A stretch of 64,000 nt of DNA, from NCBI GenBank assembly GCA_024642065.1, contig JAHEBW010000045.1, positions 214,786 through 278,785 on the forward strand. Direction: 5' to 3'. Position numbers and translations under genes: made by a program. The notes below the pieces were generated by a model. The model did not search any database, was not told the DNA's origin, and was given only the letters and a program-made list of their open reading frames with translations. This stretch comes from Polynucleobacter sp. Its GTDB lineage: Bacteria > Pseudomonadota > Gammaproteobacteria > Burkholderiales > Burkholderiaceae. Positions 16,898 through 26,897 of the stretch are shown here, piece after piece (the first letter of the stretch is position 1; each line of letters starts with the position of its first letter).

Positions 16898-17677
16898 ATG
16901 CCCCTCAATCAACCCATTAATAACTTTATTAATAAGAGAGTTTGGATAATTGGTGCATCCAGCGGCATCGGGGAAGCAACCGCTCATAGCCTTCTTAAGC
17001 TTGGGGCAAAGGTTGCGCTAAGCGCAAGAAAAACCGAAGAGCTCCATAAGATTCAGAGCCAGTACCCCGAAGATCAAACACTTGTTTTACCGTGTGATGT
17101 ATTAGATGACGCTGCCATAGAAAATTCATATAAAACAATTAAAGAATTTTGGGGCGACCTTGATCTACTACTTTATGTCGCCGGCATTTATGAGCCCATG
17201 AGAGCAGAGGAATTTAACTTAAGCGCCGCAAAAAATATCATTGCAACCAATGTCATCGGGCCAATGGCAGCATGCGCAACCGTTCTGCCAGATTTCATAA
17301 TCCGTCAATCGGGCGGCATTGGGATTGTTTCCAGCGTAGCGGGTTATAGTGGCTTACCAAAAGCTCTTGCTTACGGTCCGAGTAAAGCAGCCATGATTAA
17401 TTTCTGCGAAAACCTCTACTACGATCTTAAACCTCTTGGCATTAATGTTTATATGATCAATCCAGGGTTTGTTGCAACCAGAGCAACTGCCAATAATGAT
17501 TTTTATATGCCCGCCTTGATTTCTAGCGAAGCTGCTGCGGACTATATTGTGAATGGCTTAAGAGATGGGGAATTTGATATTCATTTTCCAAAAAGATTTT
17601 CTTTGTTCTTAAAATTTCTCAGAATTCTTCCTTACTCAGTATATTTTTTCTTTATCAAAAGAATTTTGAAAATCTAA
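16898..17677 (+). CDS. SDR family oxidoreductase
   Basis: 259 residues of a classical short-chain dehydrogenase: NAD(P)-binding GASSGIGEA near residue 20, a catalytic Ser in SSVAGYSG and Tyr-x3-Lys in AYGPSKAA. The C-terminal basic hydrophobic tail (FFFIKRILKI region) suggests membrane contact. The ATG follows the Cfa-like stop with no gap. It is a recurring partner in LitR-type clusters; the substrate is unknown but is presumably lipid-derived. Confidence 0.87.
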   Translation: MPLNQPINNFINKRVWIIGASSGIGEATAHSLLKLGAKVALSARKTEELHKIQSQYPEDQTLVLPCDVLDDAAIENSYKTIKEFWGDLDLLLYVAGIYEPMRAEEFNLSAAKNIIATNVIGPMAACATVLPDFIIRQSGGIGIVSSVAGYSGLPKALAYGPSKAAMINFCENLYYDLKPLGINVYMINPGFVATRATANNDFYMPALISSEAAADYIVNGLRDGEFDIHFPKRFSLFLKFLRILPYSVYFFFIKRILKI

Positions 17678-18109
17678 ATGACTCAAGAATCTATAACGCA
17701 AGAAATTATTCAAAGATTTGAAAATCTTGAGTTAAATAGCATTGATAGCCTATTAGTGCTCTACGATGCGCAAGCGCTTTTTAAAGATCCCTTTAATGAA
17801 GTCACTGGAAAGCCAGCAATTCAAAGAATCTTTACGCACATGTTTGACCAAGTCGACAACCCTAGGTTTATTGTGACTAAACATATGGCAGCAGACAATC
17901 AAGTTTGTCTTACTTGGGAGTTTTGCTTTAACTTTAAAAATAGTTCTGATGAGCAACAAGTCATCAAAGGTTGCACATGGCTGACATTGAGTCGTGAACT
18001 CTTAATCACCGAACATAGAGACTATTGGGACCCCGCCGAGGAACTTTATGAAAAGATTCCTCTCCTTGGGGGTTTTATGCGCTTTCTTAAGAAAAGTCTT
18101 CGCGCTTAA
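17678..18109 (+). CDS. NTF2-like (SnoaL-like) family protein
   Basis: 143 residues with the cone-shaped NTF2 fold expected from its pattern of two helices then strands (YDAQALFKDPFNEVTG, FIVTKHMAADNQVCLTWEF, DYWDPAEELYEKIPLLG). Members bind small hydrophobic ligands or act as isomerases. It starts directly after the SDR stop and ends the operon, and it is a regular companion of the SDR gene in light-response clusters. No catalytic residues can be assigned with confidence. Confidence 0.82.
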   Translation: MTQESITQEIIQRFENLELNSIDSLLVLYDAQALFKDPFNEVTGKPAIQRIFTHMFDQVDNPRFIVTKHMAADNQVCLTWEFCFNFKNSSDEQQVIKGCTWLTLSRELLITEHRDYWDPAEELYEKIPLLGGFMRFLKKSLRA

Positions 18110-18131
18110 TTGAAGCAAGAAGTCTTTTTAA

Positions 18132-18785
18132 TTAACGCTTTTCTTTTCTGGATTTATTAATTAAATGATCCATCGCATCAATAGCTCGAGCCTTTGAGCC
18201 CCCAGTAATAGAGGGTGATGTGATGTACTTCCCCTGAATAGCAACAGTAGGAACTCCATCAATTCTGTAGCTTTGTGCAATTTGATTGGCTGCTCTTGCC
18301 TTGGAGGTAACTGTAAATGACTTAAATGCTTTTAAGAAAGCTTCTCTGTCAACACCCTGTGAAACAACCCAGTCAGTAATTTCTGCTTCACTTAATAACT
18401 TCTTTTTACCAACGTGTATTGCTTCCATTACCTTAGCGTGCAAGTTTGACTTGCCAAGACTTTCTAAAGCATAAAAGAGCTGGCTATGCGGCAACAAATC
18501 ATCTCTGAATGCTACTGGTACTTTACGTATAGAAACATCTTTACCTTGTCGCTTTACCCAAGCATCCAATTGCGGTTCAAAGTCGTGACAATGAGGGCAA
18601 CCGTACCAAAAAAATTCAAGGACTTCTATTTTTCCCTTTGCTTCTATTGCCTGTGCAGCTGGCAATACTCGATAATCGAAACCTTCTTCAATTGGTCTTG
18701 ACTGAGCTAAGACCATAGATGAAAGGCCAACCAAAAAAAAGCTTAGGCAAGTTTTTTTAATAAAAGAGCTTAAATTGAATTTCAT
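18132..18785 (-). CDS. dsbA: Thiol:disulfide interchange protein DsbA
   Basis: Periplasmic oxidase that introduces disulfide bonds. 217 residues with a Sec signal (cleavage after MVLAQ or nearby), the active site FFWYGCPHCHDFEP (CPHC) and the cis-Pro loop DGVPTVAI near residue 180. Two bases separate its start from the stop of the SPOR protein gene upstream, and argS precedes that, giving an argS-SPOR-dsbA operon common in Burkholderiales. It converges with the NTF2-like gene. Confidence 0.94.
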   Translation of the reverse strand: MKFNLSSFIKKTCLSFFLVGLSSMVLAQSRPIEEGFDYRVLPAAQAIEAKGKIEVLEFFWYGCPHCHDFEPQLDAWVKRQGKDVSIRKVPVAFRDDLLPHSQLFYALESLGKSNLHAKVMEAIHVGKKKLLSEAEITDWVVSQGVDREAFLKAFKSFTVTSKARAANQIAQSYRIDGVPTVAIQGKYITSPSITGGSKARAIDAMDHLINKSRKEKR

Positions 18786-18787
18786 AT

Positions 18788-19348
18788 TTAATTGGCTTTA
18801 TTAATTCTGATAACTGTTGATGTAATACCAGCACTTTGCAATCTTGTACGTATTTGTGTAACTTCTGATTGACCAATATATGGACCAACACGAACGCGCC
18901 AGAGTGTTGCGCCCTCTACTTCACGCTCAGAGATAAGAGCTTCTAAGCCTTGCATCGCTAGAGCAGCCTTTTGTCTTTGCGCTTCATCTTGATTTCTATA
19001 TGCGCCTGTTTGCAACCAGTATTCTGGGCCTTGAGTAGCCGCTGCTATATTTGCAATTGGATCCTTTTTGGATGCCTCGCTTGGCAAAGGTACTTTACTT
19101 TGCAAAGCTTTATTAAGGTTAGGTCGATCTTCAACCTGAACCTCACCCTCCTCGATCGCCTCTACTGCTACTGTTTTACTTGCAGCATCAGGAGCTCTCT
19201 GCCCCAACTTAGCCTCAGGTGCGCCTTTTTTTAAGCTAACAGCTACACCAACTGCGATAGCTAAGCCCAATAGCAAGCCTAGAACAAAACCCATGAGAGT
19301 GCCACCAGAGCTGGCACCTTTTAATTGCGTGTGCTTGTTTGTATTCAT
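18788..19348 (-). CDS. SPOR domain-containing membrane protein
   Basis: 186 residues: a short cytoplasmic start, one Gly-rich membrane helix (about 15-40), a polar linker and a C-terminal SPOR domain (about 108-184, YWLQTGAYRNQDEAQ through LWRVRVGPY). SPOR domains bind denuded peptidoglycan at the division septum, so it is probably a cell-division-associated protein like FtsN/DedD. It lies between argS and dsbA in the same direction. Confidence 0.9.
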   Translation of the reverse strand: MNTNKHTQLKGASSGGTLMGFVLGLLLGLAIAVGVAVSLKKGAPEAKLGQRAPDAASKTVAVEAIEEGEVQVEDRPNLNKALQSKVPLPSEASKKDPIANIAAATQGPEYWLQTGAYRNQDEAQRQKAALAMQGLEALISEREVEGATLWRVRVGPYIGQSEVTQIRTRLQSAGITSTVIRINKAN

Positions 19349-19365
19349 AGCGCTTATATTACCCC

Positions 19366-21126
19366 TTACATCTTATTGGGTGAAGATACACCCAAAATTG
19401 ATAATCCATTGGCAATGACTTGTTTAGTTGCAGACAGCAAAGCCAACCTGGCCAAGCGTAACTCTTCTTCATCTACCAATACACGATCTGCGTTGTAAAA
19501 GCTGTGGAACTCTCCGGCTAAGTCTCGTAAGTAAAAAGCCAATGAGTGAGGCGTCATTTCTTTAGCGGCATCAGTTAGAACATCTGGATATTCAGCTAGA
19601 CGTCTTAACAAAGAGTCCGATGCGCCACTCGTTAAACTAGTTAAGGAAGCATTCGCCAAACTTGCTTCATCACCAGCCCACTGACGCAATATTGAACATA
19701 TTCTGGCGTGTGCGTATTGAACATAGAACACCGGATTTTCATCATTTTGTTTAAGCGCCAAATCTACGTCAAAAACAAACTCAGTATCTGCTTTACGTGA
19801 AATTAAGAAAAATCTCACCGCATCACGACCTCGACGAATTGCATCGTCACGCTCAGCTGGTGTTGTGTTTTCAGTAATGCCGCCAGACCATTCAATCAAA
19901 TCTCTAACCGTGACATATGAGCCAGCCCGCTTTGAAATCTTGACCTCTTCGCCACCCTTCATAACTGTAACCATTTTATGAAGAACGTATTGAGGGTAAT
20001 CTTTTGGAATATCCCATTGACGCTTTTGAGCCACACCCTGAATACCAGATCTAACTCGCGCAATCGTGCCGTGGTGATCACTACCTTGAATATTGATAAC
20101 ATGAGTGAACCCACGCGACCATTTGCTTGCATGATAAGCAACATCAGGAACAAAGTAGGTGTAACTGCCATCTGACTTACGCATCACACGATCTTTATCG
20201 TCACCATCATCCGTTGTTCTTAACCAAAGAGCACCTTCAGATTCATAGCTCTTTCCAGTAGACTTTAAATCGGCTACAACAGCTTCAACGCTACCATCGC
20301 TATATAAAGATGATTCTAAATAGTAACAATCAAACTTAACGCCAAAAGATTGCAAATCAATATCTTGTTCGCGTCTTAGATAAGCCACAGCAAAACGTCT
20401 GATCGCTTCCATGTTGTCAATATCACCATCGCCGACTACCGGCTCGCCATCTGCCGCACTAACAGTTGCTTTTGCAAGGTAATCGCGAGCAATATCGGCA
20501 ATGTACTCGCCGTTATAGGCAAGCTCTGGCCAAGCAGCGTCACCAGGCTTATGTCCTTTGGCTCTTGCTTGAACCGAAATCGCTAAATTCTGTATCTGAA
20601 CACCAGCATCGTTATAGTAAAACTCGCGATGCACATGCATTCCCTGAGTTTGCAATAGGTTAGATAACACATCACCTAAAGCAGCCTGACGACCATGGCC
20701 TACGTGCAAAGGTCCAGTTGGATTAGCAGACACAAACTCAATTAACACTTTTTTCTGATTAGCTGGCTGTCTACCAAAGCTGGCAGCTTCTTTAAAAATT
20801 GTATTTAAAACTTGAGATTTTGCAGACTGCGTTAATCGCAAATTTATAAATCCCGGTCCAGCGACTTCAACCGAAGACAGCAAAGCTGCGTAGTTTGGTT
20901 GTGCCTGCACAGCAGCAACGAATTCTTGAGCCAATTCTCGAGGGTTTACTTTCCAGGCTTTTGATAACTGCATCGCAATATTCGTTGCCACATCACCATG
21001 TTCAGCAACCTTAGGGCGCTCAAGGTGAGGCACAGGCAATGCCTCAGCAATACCCCGCTTAACGGCAATTGCACTTAGCGCATCTTGCATTAAATCAATG
21101 ATTTGTTTTTTAATCACAGGCAACAT
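19366..21126 (-). CDS. argS: Arginine--tRNA ligase
   Basis: 586 residues of a class I synthetase: an N-terminal Add-1 domain (about 1-110), the HIGH-type motif [10 protein letters not shown] (about 133-142), the KMSKS-like [11 protein letters not shown] region, and a C-terminal all-helical anticodon domain with [12 protein letters not shown]. The end is short and normal. It starts the argS-SPOR-dsbA operon and is divergent from the DUF1840 gene with 45 bases between. Confidence 0.97.
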   Translation of the reverse strand: MLPVIKKQIIDLMQDALSAIAVKRGIAEALPVPHLERPKVAEHGDVATNIAMQLSKAWKVNPRELAQEFVAAVQAQPNYAALLSSVEVAGPGFINLRLTQSAKSQVLNTIFKEAASFGRQPANQKKVLIEFVSANPTGPLHVGHGRQAALGDVLSNLLQTQGMHVHREFYYNDAGVQIQNLAISVQARAKGHKPGDAAWPELAYNGEYIADIARDYLAKATVSAADGEPVVGDGDIDNMEAIRRFAVAYLRREQDIDLQSFGVKFDCYYLESSLYSDGSVEAVVADLKSTGKSYESEGALWLRTTDDGDDKDRVMRKSDGSYTYFVPDVAYHASKWSRGFTHVINIQGSDHHGTIARVRSGIQGVAQKRQWDIPKDYPQYVLHKMVTVMKGGEEVKISKRAGSYVTVRDLIEWSGGITENTTPAERDDAIRRGRDAVRFFLISRKADTEFVFDVDLALKQNDENPVFYVQYAHARICSILRQWAGDEASLANASLTSLTSGASDSLLRRLAEYPDVLTDAAKEMTPHSLAFYLRDLAGEFHSFYNADRVLVDEEELRLARLALLSATKQVIANGLSILGVSSPNKM

Positions 21127-21171
21127 AAATATTTACTTAATTAGTTATTGTTTTGGTGTTAATCTTAAATA

Positions 21172-21495
21172 ATGCTATATAAATTTCATTGCAAAAAATC
21201 AGCTGATGTCTTCATGTTGGGTGACCTTACCCAAAAGATTTTTGACATCATTGGCAAGCCCTTAGAAGACAAGGGTGTTTTTTTGCTTGAGCAAATTCCA
21301 ACTGCAATTGCCAAACTTGAAGAGGCTATTGCGCAAGACCTAGAGCTACGCAAAGCCTCGGTTAATGACGAAAATGAAACGTCCTCAGAAAAAGCTCTGG
21401 CTAAATCTGACCGACTTGGACAAAGAGCATTTCCATTCATTAAATTACTCAAAGAAGCCCTCGCTAACAATGAGATGGTCATTTGGGGCGTTTAG
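21172..21495 (+). CDS. DUF1840 family protein
   Basis: 107 residues of the small betaproteobacterial family DUF1840: [16 protein letters not shown] start, a central acidic helix region ([13 protein letters not shown]) and the conserved end [21 protein letters not shown]. Function unknown. No ribosome site is apparent before the ATG. Its last 17 bases overlap the end of metH on the other strand. Confidence 0.88.
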   Translation: MLYKFHCKKSADVFMLGDLTQKIFDIIGKPLEDKGVFLLEQIPTAIAKLEEAIAQDLELRKASVNDENETSSEKALAKSDRLGQRAFPFIKLLKEALANNEMVIWGV

Positions 21496-24175
21496 CAAAA
21501 TCAGCTTTCTGATCATCGTCAATACGTCCTACATCAAAATACTGCGCATTTTTGTTGGCGATATAAAAACCGCTAACGCTTGAAGATGGCAACATCGCCA
21601 TTGATTCAGTTAAAGACATAGCCACTTCATTAGCCTTTAAAACTTCAAACATTTCTTTCTTAACCAAATGATCTGGGCATGCAGGATAGCCAGGCGCAGG
21701 CCTGATACCCACATAAGCCTCATCAATCATTTCATCGTTACTTAAATTTTCATCAGACGCATAAGCCCAAAGTTCTTTTCTAACGCGTTCGTGCATTTTT
21801 TCTGCAAACGCCTCAGCCAATCTATCAGCCAAAGCTTTCAACATAATTGAGCTGTAGTCATCATGCTTAGATTCAAATTCTTTTAATTTCTTTTCTATGG
21901 CATGACCGGATGTCACAGCAAACATACCAACATAATCAGTAACGCCAGAATCTTTCGGCGCCACAAAATCAGCTAAACATCGATTAGGTTTTTTAACTCC
22001 ATCGACAACTGGACGATCTGATTGTTGCCTGTAGTTTTTCCAAGTTAGCAAAACTTCCTTGCGTGACTCATCTTGATACAACTCAATATTATCCCCTACG
22101 CTATTGGCTGGATATAAACCAATAACGGCATCGGCTTGCAGCCAACGGCCCTGGATGATCTTTTGCAACATATCTTGAGCATCTTGATAAACCTTGGTGG
22201 CAGAATCTCCGACCACTTCATCCTTAAGAATTTGCGGGAACTTACCAGCCAAATCCCAAGTTTGAAAGAATGGCGTCCAATCAATACATGTAGCGATTTC
22301 TGCTAAGTCATAATTCTTGAAAACACGGCGCCCAATAAACTTAGGCTTAACGATTTTCTCTTTTGACCAGTCAATTACCTGCTTATTAGCGCGAGCTTCC
22401 TCAAGACTAATCAGCGGTGTTTGTTTTTTATTAGCGTGCTGCTCACGAATTCTTTCGTATTCAACCGTTAAATCATCAATGAATTTCTTTGATCCGTCAT
22501 CAGACAAAAGGCTAGAAGCAACAGATACAGCTCTTGATGCATCTGGAACATAAACAACTGGGCCTTCATAGTGCGGAGAAATCTTGACAGCCGTATGAAC
22601 GCGAGAAGTTGTAGCGCCACCAATCATTAATGGCATTTTTCTTTCGCGGAAATAGTCATCGCGCTGCATCTCTTCCGCAACATAAGCCATTTCTTCCAAT
22701 GAAGGTGTAATTAATCCAGACAAGCCAATCAAGTCAGCTTTTTCTTCCTTAGCAACTTTTAATATTTCATTACAAGGGACCATCACGCCCATGTTCACAA
22801 CATCGAAGTTGTTACATTGCAATACAACAGTCACAATATTCTTACCAATATCATGGACGTCACCTTTGACTGTTGCCATGATGATTTTTCCACGGGACTT
22901 AACGTCGCCACCGCGCTCTAATATTTGGCGCTTCTCTTCCTCAATATATGGAATCAAATGCGCAACTGCTTGCTTCATTACACGAGCACTTTTAACCACC
23001 TGCGGCAAAAACATTTTGCCGGCACCAAATAGGTCACCAACAACATTCATACCATCCATTAGAGGTCCTTCAATCACCTCAATCGGACGACCGTTTGCGT
23101 TGAATATTTCTAAACGCATCTCTTCTGTATCTTCAACGATATGCGATGTAATGCCATGAACCAATGCATGAGTGAGGCGATCACGAACAGAGGCCTCTCT
23201 CCAGGCCAGAGTTTCTTCTGCTTTTGCCCCGCCACCTTTATATTCATCAGCAATCTCTAACAATCTCTCCGTTGGAGTCTTGCCATCTTTTTCTTTGAAG
23301 CGATTCAGAACCACATCTTCAACGCGCTCTTTAAGCTTCTCATCTAAATCTGCATAGACGCCGAGCTGACCGGCATTAACAATGCCCATGTCTAAACCGG
23401 CTTTAATGGCGTGATACAAGAAAACCGTATGAATAGCTTCTCTAACAACATCATTGCCACGGAAAGAAAAGCTCACGTTAGAAACGCCGCCACTTACTTT
23501 GGCGCCTGGTAAATTTTTCTTAATCCAGGCAGTAGCATTAATGAAGTCATTGGCATAGTTGTCATGCTCTTCAATGCCAGTAGCTATTGCAAAAATATTA
23601 GGGTCAAAAATAATATCTTCTGCAGGAAATCCTAATTCGCCCACCAAGATTTCGTAACTGCGCTGGCAAATTTCAATTTTTCTTTGGTATGTATCTGCTT
23701 GGCCTTTTTCGTCAAACGCCATCACAACTGTTGCTGCACCATATCGACGAATTAAGTTGGCTTGATGCCTAAAGGCATCCTCCCCCTCTTTCATTGATAT
23801 TGAGTTAACAATTGCTTTACCTTGAACACATTGCAGCCCCGCCTCAATCACCGTCCACTTAGAAGAGTCGATCATCACAGGTACGCGAGAAATATCTGGT
23901 TCTGATGCAATCAAATTTAAGAATCGAACCATGGCGGCTTTTGAATCCAACATGGCTTCGTCCATGTTGATATCAATGATCTGAGCGCCATTTTCAACTT
24001 GCTGGCGCGCTACAGATAGGGCCTCGTCATACTGACCATTTAAGATCATGCGTGCAAACGCTTTTGATCCTGTCACGTTGGTTCTCTCACCCACGTTAAC
24101 AAAACCAACGTGCGGGCTAATGTTGCACGGCTCTAAACCAGACAAACGCATTGGGGGCATAGTTACTGAAGTCAT
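21479..24175 (-). CDS. metH: Cobalamin-dependent methionine synthase, C-terminal subunit
   Basis: 898 residues covering MetH modules 2-4. The pterin-binding domain (about 20-285) has [11 protein letters not shown] and [13 protein letters not shown]. The cobalamin cap and B12 domain carry DVHDIG (about residue 440, axial His). The activation domain (about 570-880) has [12 protein letters not shown], which binds SAM for reductive reactivation. The homocysteine-binding module is encoded by the gene just upstream; start and stop share one base (TAATG), so the parts are translationally coupled. Two-gene MetH is seen in other Burkholderiales, so I read this as a stable split, not a broken gene. Confidence 0.95.
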   Translation of the reverse strand: MTSVTMPPMRLSGLEPCNISPHVGFVNVGERTNVTGSKAFARMILNGQYDEALSVARQQVENGAQIIDINMDEAMLDSKAAMVRFLNLIASEPDISRVPVMIDSSKWTVIEAGLQCVQGKAIVNSISMKEGEDAFRHQANLIRRYGAATVVMAFDEKGQADTYQRKIEICQRSYEILVGELGFPAEDIIFDPNIFAIATGIEEHDNYANDFINATAWIKKNLPGAKVSGGVSNVSFSFRGNDVVREAIHTVFLYHAIKAGLDMGIVNAGQLGVYADLDEKLKERVEDVVLNRFKEKDGKTPTERLLEIADEYKGGGAKAEETLAWREASVRDRLTHALVHGITSHIVEDTEEMRLEIFNANGRPIEVIEGPLMDGMNVVGDLFGAGKMFLPQVVKSARVMKQAVAHLIPYIEEEKRQILERGGDVKSRGKIIMATVKGDVHDIGKNIVTVVLQCNNFDVVNMGVMVPCNEILKVAKEEKADLIGLSGLITPSLEEMAYVAEEMQRDDYFRERKMPLMIGGATTSRVHTAVKISPHYEGPVVYVPDASRAVSVASSLLSDDGSKKFIDDLTVEYERIREQHANKKQTPLISLEEARANKQVIDWSKEKIVKPKFIGRRVFKNYDLAEIATCIDWTPFFQTWDLAGKFPQILKDEVVGDSATKVYQDAQDMLQKIIQGRWLQADAVIGLYPANSVGDNIELYQDESRKEVLLTWKNYRQQSDRPVVDGVKKPNRCLADFVAPKDSGVTDYVGMFAVTSGHAIEKKLKEFESKHDDYSSIMLKALADRLAEAFAEKMHERVRKELWAYASDENLSNDEMIDEAYVGIRPAPGYPACPDHLVKKEMFEVLKANEVAMSLTESMAMLPSSSVSGFYIANKNAQYFDVGRIDDDQKADFAKRPK

Positions 24176-25212
24176 TACACAGACTCCTTATAAGCATTCC
24201 AACGGCGTGAAGGTCTTTTGGCTACCGCATCAGCGATAGCTTTAATGTGAGCAGGAGTGGTTCCGCAGCACCCCCCCACTAAATTGACTAATCCATCTTT
24301 TGAAAACTCATCCAATAGTCTTGATGTCATTTCTGGAGTTTCATCAAATCCTGTATCACTCATTGGGTTGGGTAGACCTGCATTGGGATAGCAGGAAACT
24401 GCAACATCACACACCTTAGCAAGCTCAGCAATATATGGGCGCATTAATGTTGCACCCAAAGCACAATTCAAACCAAACGTTAATGGTTTTGCATGGCGCA
24501 AACTATTCCAAAAAGCTTCGACTGTTTGTCCAGACAAAATTCTTCCAGATGCGTCTGTAACCGTACCAGAGATCATGACTGGAATACGAACACCCGCCTC
24601 TTCAAAAAATTCATCAATTGCAAATAATGCAGCCTTTGCATTGAGAGTATCAAAAATTGTCTCTACCAAAAACACATCTGCGCCACCTTCATACAAAGCT
24701 TCAACTTGCTCTTTATAGGCAACACGCAATTGCTCAAATGTGACATTTCTGGCGCCCGGATCATTGACGTCGGGCGAGATGCTCGCTGTTTTAGGTGTTG
24801 GTCCAACTGCACCAGCTACAAATCGAGGTTTATCAGGTGTTGAAAATTCATCACAAGCTTGCTTCGCCAATTTGGCTGCAGCAATATTCATCTCTCTAGC
24901 AAGCTCTGGCATTTTGTAATCATCTTGAGCAACCGTTGTTGCGCCAAAAGTATTTGTTTCAATTAAGTCAGCACCTGCTGCCAAATACTGTCGATGAATA
25001 TCCAAAATAACTTCTGGATGAGTTAGATTTAATAATTCATTATTACCTTTAAGATCACTAGGGTGAGCCTCAAAACGTTTAGATTGCGGCAAGCCTCTAT
25101 AGTCTTCTTCAGATAATTTGCGCTGTTGAATCATGGTGCCCATAGCACCATCTAAAACCAAAATTCGGTTTTTAAGTAAATCCGGCAAATTAGCGCCACG
25201 GGTATAAAGCAT
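24175..25212 (-). CDS. metH: Methionine synthase, homocysteine-binding subunit
   Basis: 345 residues of a homocysteine S-methyltransferase barrel, equal to MetH module 1. It has [10 protein letters not shown] at the start, [12 protein letters not shown] near residue 85, the zinc-ligand segment GLNCALGA and the double-Cys motif [12 protein letters not shown] near the C-terminus. The ATG at 25212 is preferred to a TTG nine codons upstream. It works with the downstream 898-residue subunit to methylate homocysteine from methyl-THF. Confidence 0.94.
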   Translation of the reverse strand: MLYTRGANLPDLLKNRILVLDGAMGTMIQQRKLSEEDYRGLPQSKRFEAHPSDLKGNNELLNLTHPEVILDIHRQYLAAGADLIETNTFGATTVAQDDYKMPELAREMNIAAAKLAKQACDEFSTPDKPRFVAGAVGPTPKTASISPDVNDPGARNVTFEQLRVAYKEQVEALYEGGADVFLVETIFDTLNAKAALFAIDEFFEEAGVRIPVMISGTVTDASGRILSGQTVEAFWNSLRHAKPLTFGLNCALGATLMRPYIAELAKVCDVAVSCYPNAGLPNPMSDTGFDETPEMTSRLLDEFSKDGLVNLVGGCCGTTPAHIKAIADAVAKRPSRRWNAYKESV

Positions 25213-25329
25213 AGGTAAAAACTCTTGGTTTAACCGCAAATTGATTGCGGCAAATGAATTAAAGCTATATTTTATCGGTATTAGACATATTTATCTGATT
25301 CCATTAACTTTTTTATTCTAGGAGCCCTC

Positions 25330-25791
25330 ATGTTTGGAGCGATGCCTGATTTCAATCAAAGTCTTGAAATGTTCAAAACCATGTGGGGCAACTCGCCAAC
25401 ACCTGGTGACTTAAGTGGCTTTGGGGCTGGTATTGGTGGGGGTGCCGGGATGCCAACACTTGATATTGAAGAGCTAGATAAGCGTATTCAGGACCTTAAA
25501 AGCGTTGAAAACTGGCTGCAATTGAATATGAGCGTCCTCAGAAGCACTATTCAGGGCCTAGAGGTTCAGCGCGCCACATTAGCTGCTTTACAAAGCTTTA
25601 GCGCTGCCATGACCCCTGAAGCAATGGCGGAAGCCGGCAAGGCAGCCCAAAAGGCAGCCAGCCAAGCAACTCAAGCTGCAACAGAAATGGCAACTGAGAT
25701 GGCTACGGGTAGCTTTTCAAACAAGAAAACCGCAAAATCCCGTCCGAGCAAGCCTCGCGCAACAAGTAGCCGCCGCGCCAAAGGTAGTTAA
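25330..25791 (+). CDS. phaM: PhaM family PHA granule regulatory protein
   Basis: 153 residues: MPDFNQSLEMFKTMW at the start, a Gly-rich stretch, a helical coiled region (about 50-100, LDKRIQDLKSVENWLQLNMSVL), an Ala-rich helix and a highly basic tail (KKTAKSRPSKPRATSSRR) that resembles a DNA-binding histone-like tail. In Ralstonia PhaM activates PHA synthase and tethers granules to the nucleoid. AGGAG lies before the ATG. The last 89 bases, the basic tail, overlap the end of the converging MBL hydrolase gene, and the tail therefore constrains both genes. Confidence 0.85.
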   Translation: MFGAMPDFNQSLEMFKTMWGNSPTPGDLSGFGAGIGGGAGMPTLDIEELDKRIQDLKSVENWLQLNMSVLRSTIQGLEVQRATLAALQSFSAAMTPEAMAEAGKAAQKAASQATQAATEMATEMATGSFSNKKTAKSRPSKPRATSSRRAKGS

Positions 25792-26776
25792 GATGGGCGA
25801 TGGCCTCGCCCATCGCAAACGTGAGTTGGTGTAGATCTAACTCACGTTTAAACATCACGGGTACCAAATCTCTGGCATGCCCAGGTCCACCAGAACAAAA
25901 TGCCATTGTCTCTTCAAGACGATCTGCATGATGTTGTTTTAGCTGTTCGATACGAAGATGCAGGCCATTAAATGGTTTGCCATGGGATGGCAACACCAAA
26001 ACACCCTCTGGCAAATCGAAGTATCTCTCTAGCGAACTCAAATAAAGCCCCAAAGGGTCAGCATCTGGCTCAGTATCAAAAACACTAACATTGGTGGATA
26101 TTCTTGGTAGCACCATATCACCAGAAATTAGCAAATTTAAATCCGCACACCAAAGTGATGCATGCTCAGGAGCATGGCCATAGCCCACAACAACTTTCCA
26201 AGAGCGGCCTCCAATTTGGATATCCTCATTGTCTAGAATTCTTCGAAATCGCGGAGGCAAACTAGGCACCATATTGCTAAAGTAATCTGCACGCGCCCTG
26301 ATTTTTTCTAAATCAGATTCTTCAGTTAAGCCATGCTTAGAAAAATGATCTGCCGCTCCACCTCCACCAGCCACTGAACCCGCCTTTGTTCCAGATGGAC
26401 TGATTAAGTACTTTGCCAACAAAAAATCAGTCATGGTTATCCAGAGTGGCACATTCCATTTTTCACATAGCCATGATGAAAGCCCAATATGATCAGGATG
26501 CATGTGAGTCACAATGACTCTAACAATTGGCAAACCCTCAAGTTCATTCTTAAAGATAACTTCCCACGCTTCCTTGCTCGCTTGATTGGCAATTCCACAA
26601 TCAACAAGCGTCCAGCCTTCAACGCCATTCAACGAATCTCTTAATAACCACAAATTAATATGGTTAAGGGCAAACGGCAAGGGCATGCGTACCCATTTAA
26701 CAAAGGGATTAAGCGCCTTTGCTTGACCGACTTCGGGTAAGTCATCACCTAATGGGTAATTAATTTCGCTCATCAA
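25703..26776 (-). CDS. MBL fold metallo-hydrolase
   Basis: 357 residues with the metal site THMHPDHIG (HxHxDH), further ligands GYGHAPEHASLW and SGDMVLP, and a LACTB2-like C-terminal winged-helix part (HLNYLWRGGYLLR...DGILRF). It resembles hydroxyacylglutathione-hydrolase/LACTB2-type enzymes; the substrate is unknown. The conserved C-terminus means the 89-base overlap with phaM is genuine. Two adjacent ATGs can start it. Confidence 0.85.
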   Translation of the reverse strand: MMSEINYPLGDDLPEVGQAKALNPFVKWVRMPLPFALNHINLWLLRDSLNGVEGWTLVDCGIANQASKEAWEVIFKNELEGLPIVRVIVTHMHPDHIGLSSWLCEKWNVPLWITMTDFLLAKYLISPSGTKAGSVAGGGGAADHFSKHGLTEESDLEKIRARADYFSNMVPSLPPRFRRILDNEDIQIGGRSWKVVVGYGHAPEHASLWCADLNLLISGDMVLPRISTNVSVFDTEPDADPLGLYLSSLERYFDLPEGVLVLPSHGKPFNGLHLRIEQLKQHHADRLEETMAFCSGGPGHARDLVPVMFKRELDLHQLTFAMGEAIAHLNYLWRGGYLLREACSDGILRFSCLKSYP

Positions 26777-26790
26777 TATTTTTCATTCTT

Positions 26791-26816
26791 ACCACTAAAG
26801 ATAGAGTGGTTTTTTT
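26791..26816 (+). terminator. Terminator-like hairpin upstream of carbonic anhydrase
   Basis: ACCACT (26791-26796) pairs with AGTGGT (26805-26810) across an 8-base loop, and six T follow. It points in the direction of can but lies 80 bases before that gene and opposite the start of the MBL gene, so there is no upstream plus-strand gene close by to terminate. It could stop antisense read-through from phaM or act as a leader attenuator. The stem is short (6 bp). Confidence 0.4.
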
Positions 26817-26897
26817 AAGATCAAATTTATACAAGTACTAAATAACTATAATGGCACAAAGACAGTTATATTGTTAATCAATCAACATAGGCTTAAC

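Noticed and set aside
22791..23159. Antisense open frame (122 codons) opposite the metH B12 domain
   Set aside because: Shadow frame with no motif and no start signal.
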